A program made the translations under genes and the position numbers. The notes beneath the pieces were generated by a model. The model ran no database searches. It had not been told where the DNA came from and saw only the letters and a list, made by a program, of their open reading frames with translations. Shown piece after piece: positions 25,689-33,797 of a stretch of DNA of 64,000 nt (positions within the stretch are counted from its first letter, which is position 1; each line of letters begins with the position of its first letter). The stretch is from Streptomyces sp. AV19. Lineage in GTDB: Bacteria > Actinomycetota > Actinomycetes > Streptomycetales > Streptomycetaceae. The stretch covers positions 485,422 to 549,421 of the forward strand of contig NZ_JAEAMR010000022.1 in assembly GCF_015999245.1 (NCBI RefSeq). The letters run 5' to 3'.

Positions 25689-26873
25689 ATGTCTCAACGG
25701 CAGTTGAACGAACCGCGCACGACCACCGCCACCCGTCCCCGCGTCCCCGAGACCCGCGTCCCCGGGACCCACCTCCGGGAAGCGGACGGCGGAACGCGTG
25801 CCGTGCACGGCACGCGTGCGTCGGTGACCGCTTTCGTCGGCGACGTCCAGGGGCTGCCGGACGAGCCGGTTTTCGTGCGCGGCCCGCGGGAATTCACCGA
25901 GTTCCTCGTGTCGGTGGGGGCCGGCGGGAAAGCGCCGTCCTTCGTTCGCGAGGCCGTTCTCGGTCACTTCCGCAACGGCGGCGGCGGGGCCTGGATCCTC
26001 GGGACGGCCGGTGGCGGGGATCGTGTCGCCGCCTACCGCTCCGCTCTCGCCGGGCTGGAGCACGTTCCGGGGATCACCCTCGTGGTGGCGCCGGACCTGT
26101 GGCGGGTGGAGGACGACGCGCACGCGATCGCGGAGTCGATCGCCGAGCACTGCCGCCGCCTGGGCGACCGGTTCGCTCTGCTGCACACCCGGCAGGGGCT
26201 CGCCCCCGCCGACGTGAAGGACGCGCTGTTCGAACTTCCGGAGCCCGTCGCCCAGTTCGCCGCCGTCTACTACCCGTGGATCACCGTGACCGGGACCGAC
26301 GGGGACGAACGTCCGGTGCCGGCCTCGGGGCACGTGTCCGGGCTCTACTGCCGCACCGATGCCGAGCGGGGCGTGCACAGAGCGCCCGTCGGCGCGTTGT
26401 TGGGCGTGGTGAAGCACGAGAGGGACCTGTCCGACGGCGAACAGGAGGCGATCGGCGGCCCGGGGGTGAACTGCCTGCGGTCCGTCCCCGGACAGGGCAT
26501 CCGCGTGGCAGGTGCGCGCACGCTGTCCGTCGATCCCGCCTGGACGCACATCGGCGTGCGCCGCCTGGTGAACCACGCGCGCGAGTCGCTCGAACAGGCA
26601 ACCCGGTGGGCCGCCTCCGGGCCGGACGACGTCCAGCTGGCGGCCAGGGTCCGTCAGTCCGCAACGGAGTTCCTGACCGGTCTGTGGCGCGAAGGGGCGC
26701 TGCTCGGCCGGTCCGCGGACCAGGCGTTCTCCCTGGTCTGCGACGAGAGCAACAACTCCCCCGAGGACATGGCGCGGGGCACGTTGCACCTCGACGCCGG
26801 CCTCGCCGCCCTGCGGCCGGCCGAGTTCATCACCTTCCGCATCCGGCAGACCTTCGGGGACACCGAAGCATAA
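25689..26873 (+). CDS. Stand-alone contractile tail-sheath-like protein
   Basis: 394 aa. From residue 45 the order of a phage or contractile-injection-system sheath is clear. An N-terminal TAFVGDVQGLPDEPV segment, a VRGPREFTEF segment and GGGAWIL lead to the YYPWITV turn (about 194), then SGHVSGLYCRTDAERGV, GVNCLRSVPGQGI, ARTLS, VRRLVNHARESL and a C-terminal FITFRIRQTF strand. Sheaths polymerise around a tube and contract. No tube, baseplate, spike, terminator or AAA+ gene of such machines is in the window. The ATG at 25689 has a GAGGA site. The first 40 residues are a Thr/Arg/Pro-rich extension with short repeats. The role here is unknown; a polymeric scaffold is one guess. Confidence 0.85.
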   Translation: MSQRQLNEPRTTTATRPRVPETRVPGTHLREADGGTRAVHGTRASVTAFVGDVQGLPDEPVFVRGPREFTEFLVSVGAGGKAPSFVREAVLGHFRNGGGGAWILGTAGGGDRVAAYRSALAGLEHVPGITLVVAPDLWRVEDDAHAIAESIAEHCRRLGDRFALLHTRQGLAPADVKDALFELPEPVAQFAAVYYPWITVTGTDGDERPVPASGHVSGLYCRTDAERGVHRAPVGALLGVVKHERDLSDGEQEAIGGPGVNCLRSVPGQGIRVAGARTLSVDPAWTHIGVRRLVNHARESLEQATRWAASGPDDVQLAARVRQSATEFLTGLWREGALLGRSADQAFSLVCDESNNSPEDMARGTLHLDAGLAALRPAEFITFRIRQTFGDTEA

Positions 26874-26964
26874 GGAAAGGAAGAGGAAATCCACCAGATG
26901 CACCACACCCCGCACCCGCCAGGGTGGATCAGCGTCCTTCACCGGAACTCCCCGAGGAGTCTCA

Positions 26965-27597
26965 ATGGAATTTGACTCGTGTCTCAGGAGCCATGCGGAG
27001 GAAATCCGCCCCGCCGCCGGAGCTGTCCTCTGTGCCGCGTGCATCAGGCAGTTGGACCGTCAACTGCGTGCGCTTCCCGATCTCCACCAGGAATGCCTGC
27101 ACCACGTCCTCGCGGTGTCCCGGCAGCGGATCCGGACGAAGGTTTCCGGAAGCCGCAGGCGGGATCACCTGAACATGTCCGCGCTGGACGCCCGGAACGA
27201 CGTTCTCGCCATTCTGGAGTCCTGGTCCGGATTTGTCGCGGATGAGCTCGGAACCGCTGTACCGGCCCGTTCCGTCCACCACTTGGCGAGCTTTCTCCTG
27301 CGCCATCTGGAGTGGCTCGTCGCCCGGCATCCGGCTGCCGACTTCGCGGCCGAGATCGAGACCCTGCACGGTGAATTACTCCGGACCATCGACCCCGACC
27401 ACGGTGATCGCCGTGCGCCCGCCGTGGAATGCGTCGTGGACGACTGCACGGGGACGATCAACGCCTTGCCGCAGAGGAGCGGTGGCGGGAACGCGGGAAA
27501 GAACAGCATCAGCTGTTCGTCAGGACATTCCTGGGAGGTACGCGAATGGCTCACCCTACGGCATCTCATGGGCCGGCGACGGAAGGACGCCGCATGA
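26965..27597 (+). CDS. Cys-rich zinc-ribbon-like hypothetical protein (actinobacterial mobile-element type)
   Basis: 210 aa, unrecognised function. The N-terminal part has CLRSHAEEIRPAAGAVLCAACIRQL with four cysteines in a zinc-ribbon-like spacing, followed by LRALPDLHQECLHHV. The middle is helical, and near the C terminus a second cysteine set (ECVVDDC, CSSGHSWEV) leads to a basic end. The layout resembles proteins that in actinobacterial phages and integrative elements precede a small helix-turn-helix protein. That is exactly the arrangement here, since its stop overlaps the next ATG (ATGA). A DNA- or RNA-binding role is inferred. Confidence 0.7.
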   Translation: MEFDSCLRSHAEEIRPAAGAVLCAACIRQLDRQLRALPDLHQECLHHVLAVSRQRIRTKVSGSRRRDHLNMSALDARNDVLAILESWSGFVADELGTAVPARSVHHLASFLLRHLEWLVARHPAADFAAEIETLHGELLRTIDPDHGDRRAPAVECVVDDCTGTINALPQRSGGGNAGKNSISCSSGHSWEVREWLTLRHLMGRRRKDAA

Positions 27598-27776
27598 ACA
27601 GGCCGCCGCGCCACAGGCTCGTGCCGACGAATGTGGCCGCCCTCGCCGCGGGCGTGACCGAGGCGACCATTCGTAAGTGGGTGAGCCGGGGGAAGATAAC
27701 CCGCTACGGCACGCCGGGCCGCTCGGAGTTCGACATAGAGGAACTCACGCAGATCGCTCTGCAACGGCAGCACTGA
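27594..27776 (+). CDS. Small MerR/excisionase-like helix-turn-helix protein
   Basis: 60 aa. Residues 10-50 form a winged-helix DNA-binding pattern: VAALAAGVTEATIRKWVSRGKITRYG followed by a short wing and an IEELTQIA helix. This matches MerR-N or excisionase-like folds without an effector domain. It is translationally coupled to the preceding Cys-rich protein and is last in the plus-strand run. It may regulate this operon or be a leftover of an integrative element. Confidence 0.8.
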   Translation: MNRPPRHRLVPTNVAALAAGVTEATIRKWVSRGKITRYGTPGRSEFDIEELTQIALQRQH

Positions 27777-27805
27777 CCCGTCGGCCCGCGGGGGGCTCGA
27801 CGGGT
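27776..27805 (+). terminator. Hairpin at the end of the plus-strand operon
   Basis: ACCCGTCG and CGACGGGT form a perfect 8-bp stem around a 14-base GC-rich loop, starting at the stop codon of the small HTH gene. There is no T-run, as is usual in Streptomyces. Confidence 0.5.
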
Positions 27806-28322
27806 GGGAACAGGGGGAAGAGGGACGGCGTGGGCGGGACGTCCGCCGGATCGCGTCCCGGCTGCGGGAGTCCGGGACTGCCTCACGGGCAGTTCGCACC
27901 GGTCCCGGCGCCGCGGCCGGTGCCGGTGCCGGCCGGGAATCCGTCCGGCCGCGCGGCCGCGCACGCGGCCCACGCCCGGACTTGAGTGAACCCGGGCCTG
28001 AGTGAACAGGGCATGAATCAGCCCGGACTTGAGTGAAAGCGACAACACGCCCGCGCACGTCACAAGAAACCATCGTGCCGGGGCGGGGGGGAAGGCGGGG
28101 GGAAAGGCAGGGGGAAAAGAAACGTTGCCGCCGGTCTGCGTCAGCAGGCCGGCGCAGCCGTGCGGGCAGGCCGCGAGCGGCCGTGCCCGGGCGGAACGAG
28201 CCGCACGGGCACGGCCGGCGGGGCGTGACACGGCATCCGTCCGCCCGCGCCGACCCGTACGCGGGCAGCCCGGGAGGGGATGCCCGCGTACCCGTGGCCG
28301 GCAGAGCGCCTCTACCGCCTCC
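27806..28322. other. Gene-free convergent gap with short direct repeats
   Basis: Between the two converging operons there is no supported gene. Three near-copies of GCCCGGACTTGAGTGAA lie at 27974-27990, 27991-28006 (diverged) and 28021-28037. A purine-rich G/A tract follows at about 28080-28120. I see nothing else. Confidence 0.6.
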
Positions 28323-28338
28323 AGCCGGTCTGCCGGCT
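28323..28338 (-). terminator. Short hairpin after the mevalonate operon
   Basis: AGCCGG-TCTG-CCGGCT forms a perfect 6-bp stem about ten bases past the HMG-CoA synthase stop on the minus strand. A second AGCCGGT follows within the gap. It is a plausible terminator of the mevalonate transcript. Confidence 0.45.
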
Positions 28339-28347
28339 ACAGCCGGT

Positions 28348-29523
28348 CTAGCGACTCTCGTAGACGCGCTTGTGGCCGCTGAGGCCGGCCAGCCGGTAGG
28401 GGCCGGTGGTCTGCGACGGGGTCGGGTAGTCGCCGCCGTCGGTCGGGAAGGACCGCTCATGCAGCTCGCGGTACCCGGCGTAGTCCAGCGGCTGCCGCCG
28501 GTCGATCGCCTCGCGGTGCGCCTCGGTCCGCAGGTGCTCCCGGTAGCCGGGAACGACGGTCCCGGCGAAGAACTCCGCGACGCTGCCGGAGCCGTAGCTG
28601 AGGAAGCCGATGGACTGGCCGGTCATGTCGTCCGCCTGGTCGAGCAGCGAGGCCAGGCCGAGGTACACCGACGCGGTGTAGCTGTTGCCGACGACGGCGT
28701 TGTAGGACGTGGTCTGCCCGATGGCACGGGCGACCGCCGCCTCGTCGGTGTCCTGCCCGCAGAGGTTCAGCAGATGGCGGTGCGCCTTGTAGGCCATCTT
28801 GGTGAACGGCTGGTGATAGCAGAACGCGCTGAACTCCTCCAGGGCGCGGCCGCCCTGCTCCGCGTAGTCCTTCCAAGTGCCCTGCACCGCCTGCAGATAC
28901 GCGGTGATGGACTCCTGTCCGTCGACCAGTGCGGCGTCACGGTAGTTCGGCCGCCAGAAGTCCATGACGTCGGCGGTGAACAGGCCCGAGGGCTCCTCGA
29001 TGCGCACCAGCGCGGGGTCCGAACCGACCAGCATGGCCACGGCCGCCGCGCCCTGGGTCGCCTCGCCCGGGCTGTCCAGGTCGTACTTGGAGACGTCGCT
29101 CGCGATGACGAGGACGCGGTGCTCGGGGTTCCGGTGCACGAGGCCGATGGCGAACTGCAGGGCCGCCGTGGCCCCGTAGCAGGCCTGCTTGAGCTCGACG
29201 ACCCTGGTGGCCGACGGCAGCCCGAGCAGCGAATGGACGTATACGCCCCCCGCCTTCGCCTGGTCGATCGAGGACTCCGTCGCGAAGACGACCGTCCGGA
29301 TCCCCTCGGCGCCGTGGCGGGCGATGATGGGCGCGGCCGCGGCCGCGCCCATGGTCACGATGTCCTCGTCGGCGGCGGGCACGCTCATCGACCGCTGGCC
29401 GATGCCCAGGTGGTACTTGCCGATCTCGGTGCCGTTGTGATCGGCGAGTGCCGTGTGCGGCAGGACGAACCCGGTCGTCGCGAACGACAGATCGTGAATA
29501 CCGATGGCGGAATCGCCGGCCAT
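28348..29523 (-). CDS. hmgs: Hydroxymethylglutaryl-CoA synthase
   Basis: 391 aa. It condenses acetyl-CoA and acetoacetyl-CoA to HMG-CoA, the entry to the mevalonate pathway. The nucleophilic cysteine is in ELKQACYGATAAL. The general-base and histidine segments follow (SAFCYHQPF, SYNAVVGNSYTASVYLGL, GFLSYGSGS). It is last in the seven-gene minus-strand order that matches the mevalonate cluster of Streptomyces sp. CL190. It begins directly after the HMG-CoA reductase stop. All visible catalytic segments are intact. Confidence 0.95.
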   Translation of the reverse strand: MAGDSAIGIHDLSFATTGFVLPHTALADHNGTEIGKYHLGIGQRSMSVPAADEDIVTMGAAAAAPIIARHGAEGIRTVVFATESSIDQAKAGGVYVHSLLGLPSATRVVELKQACYGATAALQFAIGLVHRNPEHRVLVIASDVSKYDLDSPGEATQGAAAVAMLVGSDPALVRIEEPSGLFTADVMDFWRPNYRDAALVDGQESITAYLQAVQGTWKDYAEQGGRALEEFSAFCYHQPFTKMAYKAHRHLLNLCGQDTDEAAVARAIGQTTSYNAVVGNSYTASVYLGLASLLDQADDMTGQSIGFLSYGSGSVAEFFAGTVVPGYREHLRTEAHREAIDRRQPLDYAGYRELHERSFPTDGGDYPTPSQTTGPYRLAGLSGHKRVYESR

Positions 29524-29525
29524 GC

Positions 29526-30587
29526 CTAAACACCCACCTTTTCCGACGTGTTGGCCCGCTCCAGCTGGACGTGGGCCCGCATGAGTTCACCCGGGTTGGT
29601 CTGCGCCGCGAGGAGCGAGAGCTCTCCGCACAGCACCGTCGCCGCCGCGATGACGGCGAGCCGGCGCGCGTTCTCCCCGGGGGCACGGTCCTCGCGGCAG
29701 CCGAGCCGGGCCAGGTTGGTCTCCACGAACCCGAGCCCCTTGCCGTTGCCCACCGTGCCCACGATCAGGTTGGGCAGCGTGCAGGCGAAGTAGAGGTCGC
29801 CGTCCCGGTCCTCGGCCATGACGACGCCTTGCGAGCCTTCGACGATGTTGGCCGCGTCCTGGCCCGTCGCCAGGTAGAAGCCGAGCAGCATGTTCGCGAA
29901 GTGGGCGTTCGCCGAGCGGATGCCGCCGGCGAGCAGGGTGCCGAGCATGTTCTTGCGGATGTTCAGCTCGACGATCTTGGCGGCCGTGGTATGCAGGACG
30001 CGGTCGACCACGTCGCGCGGCACGAGCAGTTCCGTGACCACGTTCTTGCCGCGGCCGAGGATGCCGTTGATCGCGGTGGCCTTCTTGTCCGTGCAGTAGT
30101 TCCCGGAGATCGAGCCGTAGGAGATGCCCGGGACGGTCTCCAGCAGGTGGCCCAGGAGCACGTCGGACGCGAGCGTCGCCATGTTGTGGCCGGACGCGTC
30201 GCCGGTGCTGAACTCGAAGCGGATGAAGAGCAGGTTGGCGTTGATCTCGTGCCGGATGCCGATCAGCTCGGCGAACCGGCTGCAGGTGCGCACCACGTCA
30301 CGAAGCTCGTCGATCCGCGCGTCGATGGTCCGCGCGGCGGTGTACGCGGTCTGCGCGTCCACCGCCTCGACGAGCACCGAGCGGGTCATCCGCTCGTCGA
30401 CGAGCGTGGCGACGATGCCCTTCTCGGCCAGCATGGAGACCTTCGCCCCGCGGCCCACGGAGGGCCACAGCGGCGACTCGTAGGTGGCGAGCGGGACGTG
30501 GGTCTCGGTGGTGGCGACGTTCCCCGAGATGCGCAGGGGCCCCACCCACTTCATGGGGACCCCGGCTATCGCGTGTTCCTCGGTCAT
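29526..30587 (-). CDS. hmgr: Hydroxymethylglutaryl-CoA reductase (class I type)
   Basis: 353 aa, the length I recall for the CL190 enzyme. It reduces HMG-CoA to mevalonate with NADPH. The catalytic-lysine motif YCTDKKATAIN and the GTVGNGKGLGF glycine loop are visible, as is the GHNMAT segment. There is no membrane domain, as expected in bacteria. The ATG overlaps the stop of the type 2 isomerase gene (ATGA), giving tight coupling. Confidence 0.95.
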   Translation of the reverse strand: MTEEHAIAGVPMKWVGPLRISGNVATTETHVPLATYESPLWPSVGRGAKVSMLAEKGIVATLVDERMTRSVLVEAVDAQTAYTAARTIDARIDELRDVVRTCSRFAELIGIRHEINANLLFIRFEFSTGDASGHNMATLASDVLLGHLLETVPGISYGSISGNYCTDKKATAINGILGRGKNVVTELLVPRDVVDRVLHTTAAKIVELNIRKNMLGTLLAGGIRSANAHFANMLLGFYLATGQDAANIVEGSQGVVMAEDRDGDLYFACTLPNLIVGTVGNGKGLGFVETNLARLGCREDRAPGENARRLAVIAAATVLCGELSLLAAQTNPGELMRAHVQLERANTSEKVGV

Positions 30588-31687
30588 CGTGCGTTTCCCG
30601 TCAGTTCGTCGGTGGCACCGGCACGGCGGGAACGCTGGGCGAACTGCCGTGTGTCGATGCCCCGGTCGGTGCAGAAGGAGCGAAGGGTGCCGTTGATCAG
30701 CAGATCGCAGCGGGTCAGGTCGGCGGGGGTGCGCGCGCCGAGCATGGTCATGATGGCCGCCAGCTGGTCGAGCCACGTCGTCAGCTGGGCGACCAGGGCC
30801 TCCACGCCCTCGTCCTGCACGGTGCGGAGGAATCCGCCGGACGCGCCGACGCCGTTCGCGCCGAGCGCCAGCGCGCGGGCGACGTCGAGCGGGTTGCGGA
30901 CGCCGCCGGAGGCGAGGAGCGGGAGACCGGCGCCCTGCGCGTCCAGGAGGCAGGCGACGGCGGACTGGCCCCAGCCCTCCAGGTAGGCGTAGTCGCCGAG
31001 CCTGCGCCGGCCGTTCTCGATGCGGGCGAAGTCCGTGCCGCCCCGGCCGCTGACGTCCGCGGCCCGCACGCCCAGCTCCTCCAGCAGCAGGACGGTCTCA
31101 CGGCTCAGCCCGAAACCGACCTCCTTGACGATCACGGGGACGTCGACGGCCGCCGCGATCTTCTCGATCTGCGGGACCCAGGACGCGAAGGACCGGTCGC
31201 CCTCCGGCATCACCGTTTCCTGCACCGTGTTGATGTGGATCTGCAGGGCGTTGGCCTTCAGCAGGTCGACGGCCCGCCGCGCGTTCTCGACCGACGCCGT
31301 CGCGTTGACGTTCGCCATGACGAACCCGTCGGGGTTCTCCTCGCGCAGCACGCTGAACGTACCGGCGCACGAAGGGTCCTTGAAGTACGCGCTCATGGAG
31401 CCCGAGGCGATGGGCACACCGGTCTCGCGGGCGGCGACGGCCAGATTCCGGTTGATCACACCGGTGTTGACGCTGCCGCCGGTCATGGCGTTGATGTACA
31501 GCGGCACCTGCCAGCCGATACCGGCGAAGGCCGTGCCCAGCGACACCTCCGGCCGGTCGGTGCCGGCCAGGGCGTGGTGGACGAACGTCACCTCGTCGAA
31601 CTGGTTGCGTCCACTGCTCTGGTGCTGCTGCTCGATGGCGAGCCTGACGTGGTCGTCCTTGCGTTGGGCGATCAGCTGATCGGTCAT
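30584..31687 (-). CDS. fni: Type 2 isopentenyl-diphosphate delta-isomerase (FMN-dependent)
   Basis: 367 aa. It interconverts IPP and DMAPP; the DMAPP is what the upstream prenyltransferase should use. Family motifs include RKDDHVRLA at the N terminus, INAMTGGS, HINTVQETVMPEGDR, VIVKEVGFG, SGRGGTDFARIE and ASGGVRNPLD in the FMN phosphate site. The gene overlaps pmk upstream and hmgr downstream by four bases each. Confidence 0.95.
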   Translation of the reverse strand: MTDQLIAQRKDDHVRLAIEQQHQSSGRNQFDEVTFVHHALAGTDRPEVSLGTAFAGIGWQVPLYINAMTGGSVNTGVINRNLAVAARETGVPIASGSMSAYFKDPSCAGTFSVLREENPDGFVMANVNATASVENARRAVDLLKANALQIHINTVQETVMPEGDRSFASWVPQIEKIAAAVDVPVIVKEVGFGLSRETVLLLEELGVRAADVSGRGGTDFARIENGRRRLGDYAYLEGWGQSAVACLLDAQGAGLPLLASGGVRNPLDVARALALGANGVGASGGFLRTVQDEGVEALVAQLTTWLDQLAAIMTMLGARTPADLTRCDLLINGTLRSFCTDRGIDTRQFAQRSRRAGATDELTGNAR

Positions 31688-32778
31688 TCTTCGTTCCCTT
31701 CCAGGGCGGGACGGATCGGCAGGGGCCGAACCCCCGCCATGGCCCACCGTTCCCGTACGTGAGTGATGTCCTGCGACGCCTCGGCGTCGAGCAGGGCGAT
31801 GCCGCAGTCGCCGCCCCCTGCCCCCGAGGGCTTGGCCGCGCCGCCGACGGCTTCGGCGGCATCGCACAGCGCCGTCAGCTCGGTTGTGAAGATGCCCAGT
31901 CCGACCTCGTCGTCCAGCCGCGCCAACTCCCGCCGGGCGCGCCGGATCTGGTGCATCAGGTCGTGCTGGTCCCCCCGCTCGAACGCGGAGACCGCGGCGC
32001 GCACGAAGTCCGCGCTGGTCTCCATGAACCTCTGGTGGGACGCGCTGCCCCGCCAGGTCCGCCGGTGGAGGCCGGACACGAGGGACGTGGTGGAGGCGGG
32101 CGTTCCGGTCCAGCCGACCTCCAGTGAGAGGCCGTCGGGCGGCGGCAGCCGGCGCACCTCGAAGCCCGGCCAGGGCGCGCCGAGCGCCTCCTCGACGCCC
32201 CGGCGCCGTGCCAGGTCGAGCACGGCGGCCCGGTCGGGCGCCCGGTAGGCGATCCAGCCGCCCCATGTGCCGGCGGCGAGATCACCGCCGGAGGCTTTGA
32301 CGTCGGTCTCCGCCGTCGCGAGCACGGCCAGGCGGTACCGGGCGTCGGGCGACAGCTCCAGGCCGCAGAAGGCCGCCACCGCCGCGACGGTCGCCACGGT
32401 CACCGCGCCGCTCGACCCCAGCCCGAACTTCGTGCCGTTGTCGTGCAGTTCGCTGCTGACCGAGACGCTCAGCGCGGGCGCGGGACGGCCGCGTTCGGCC
32501 AGCAGCCGGCCCACGGTCTCGATCGCCGACAGCACGTGCGTCAGTCCGGCTCGTTCGCCTCCCTCGTCGGAGGCGGCGAGCCGGCCGTCGCGCCATTGCC
32601 GGTGCACCGGTCGCGGGGCGAGGTCGGAGGAGATCACGACGCCGGCTTCGCCGGGCTCGGACACGGTGACGGTGACGTACCGGTCGACCGCGACCAGGAT
32701 CGCCTGGTTGCCCGGCTCCACCACCGCGTACTCGCCCGCGACGAACAGTTTGCCCGGCGCGCGCCGGACGACCGTCAT
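31684..32778 (-). CDS. pmk: Phosphomevalonate kinase
   Basis: 364 aa GHMP-superfamily kinase. It shows the RAPGKLFVAGEYAVVEPG opening, a KFGLGSSGAVTVA ATP-binding loop and a C-terminal PSGAGGGDCGIAL motif. It converts mevalonate 5-phosphate to the diphosphate. Overlaps at both ends with mvd and fni (4 bases each) show a single transcript. The length and order match the classical mevalonate route rather than the archaeal variants. Confidence 0.94.
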   Translation of the reverse strand: MTVVRRAPGKLFVAGEYAVVEPGNQAILVAVDRYVTVTVSEPGEAGVVISSDLAPRPVHRQWRDGRLAASDEGGERAGLTHVLSAIETVGRLLAERGRPAPALSVSVSSELHDNGTKFGLGSSGAVTVATVAAVAAFCGLELSPDARYRLAVLATAETDVKASGGDLAAGTWGGWIAYRAPDRAAVLDLARRRGVEEALGAPWPGFEVRRLPPPDGLSLEVGWTGTPASTTSLVSGLHRRTWRGSASHQRFMETSADFVRAAVSAFERGDQHDLMHQIRRARRELARLDDEVGLGIFTTELTALCDAAEAVGGAAKPSGAGGGDCGIALLDAEASQDITHVRERWAMAGVRPLPIRPALEGNEE

Positions 32779-33797
32779 GATCCTCCCCCGGGCAGGAGGC
32801 GGGCGCCCGGGCCGGGTCCTGCGACGTGCACCGCGCCCCCCTGGACGGCACCGCGCACGACCGCGGCCACCCGGTCCGCGTCCGCGCGGTGGCAGAGCAC
32901 CTTGACGTTCGGCCCGGCGTCCATGGTGGCGTAGGCCGGCACTCCGTCCCGCCTGAGCTGGAGCACGCTGTCGAGCACGGTGAGCGTCGGCGCCGACAGG
33001 TAGCGCACCGCCGGGCGCGCGGCCAGCATCGTCGCGTGCATGCCGAGCGCGTTGCGTTCGGCGATCTCCCCCACCGCGTCGAGGTCGCCCCGGTGGAGCG
33101 CCTCCCGCATCTCGACGAGGTCGTCCTTGCTGGAGGCGGCCCACGGCTCGAACAGCGGCGAGGTGGCGACCGTCCGCCGCATGGCCTCGCGGCTGGACAC
33201 GGCCTTGGGCCCCGCGTTGACCACCGCGATGACCAGCGCGGGGTCGATCTCCCCGGTGGTCACCGGCTCGGCGTACGAGCTGAGGTCCGCGTCCACGGCC
33301 CCGGGCTCGCCCGCGTGCCAGATCGCGAAGTCGCCGAAGACGGACCGCGACGCCGACCCGGATCCGCGCCGGGCCAGCCGTGACAGCGCGGTGGCGTCGG
33401 CGTCCAGCCCGTACGCGGCGGCGGAGGCGACGGCGAGGGCGGCGAACCCGCTCGCGGACGACGCCAGGCCCGCCCCGGTGGGGACGGTGTTCTCGGTCTC
33501 CACGACGGCCCGTCGGGAAACCCCCGCCCGCTCCCGCACCAGGTCCAGGAACGCGACGACGCGTCGCCGCGCCTCCCCCTCCAGAGGCGCGCCGTCGAGC
33601 GTCACCTCGTCGTGCTCGGCCTCGGGGTCGAGCCGGACGCGGGTGGTCGTCGGGAAGATGTCCAGGGTCATCGACAGGCTGTCGGTCCGGGGAAGGATGA
33701 GCTGCTCGTCGCGCTTGCCCCAGTACTTGATCAGCGCGATGTTCGGGTGCGCGACGGCGGTGGCGCTTCCTGCCGTACTGCGGTGGTCAGCGCTCAT
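32775..33797 (-). CDS. mvd: Diphosphomevalonate decarboxylase
   Basis: 340 aa. Visible motifs are AVAHPNIALIKYWGKRD at the N terminus, TENTVPTGAGLASSASGFAAL as the ATP-binding loop, and YATMDAGPNVKVLC near the C terminus. It makes IPP from mevalonate diphosphate with ATP-driven decarboxylation. Its start lies 10 bases inside the end of mevalonate kinase and its stop overlaps pmk. Confidence 0.95.
   Translation of the reverse strand: MSADHRSTAGSATAVAHPNIALIKYWGKRDEQLILPRTDSLSMTLDIFPTTTRVRLDPEAEHDEVTLDGAPLEGEARRRVVAFLDLVRERAGVSRRAVVETENTVPTGAGLASSASGFAALAVASAAAYGLDADATALSRLARRGSGSASRSVFGDFAIWHAGEPGAVDADLSSYAEPVTTGEIDPALVIAVVNAGPKAVSSREAMRRTVATSPLFEPWAASSKDDLVEMREALHRGDLDAVGEIAERNALGMHATMLAARPAVRYLSAPTLTVLDSVLQLRRDGVPAYATMDAGPNVKVLCHRADADRVAAVVRGAVQGGAVHVAGPGPGARLLPGGGS

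Noticed and set aside
25689..27776. Prophage or complete contractile injection system
   Set aside because: Apart from the sheath-like gene and a small HTH/Cys-rich pair there are no capsid, tube, baseplate, integrase or terminase genes.
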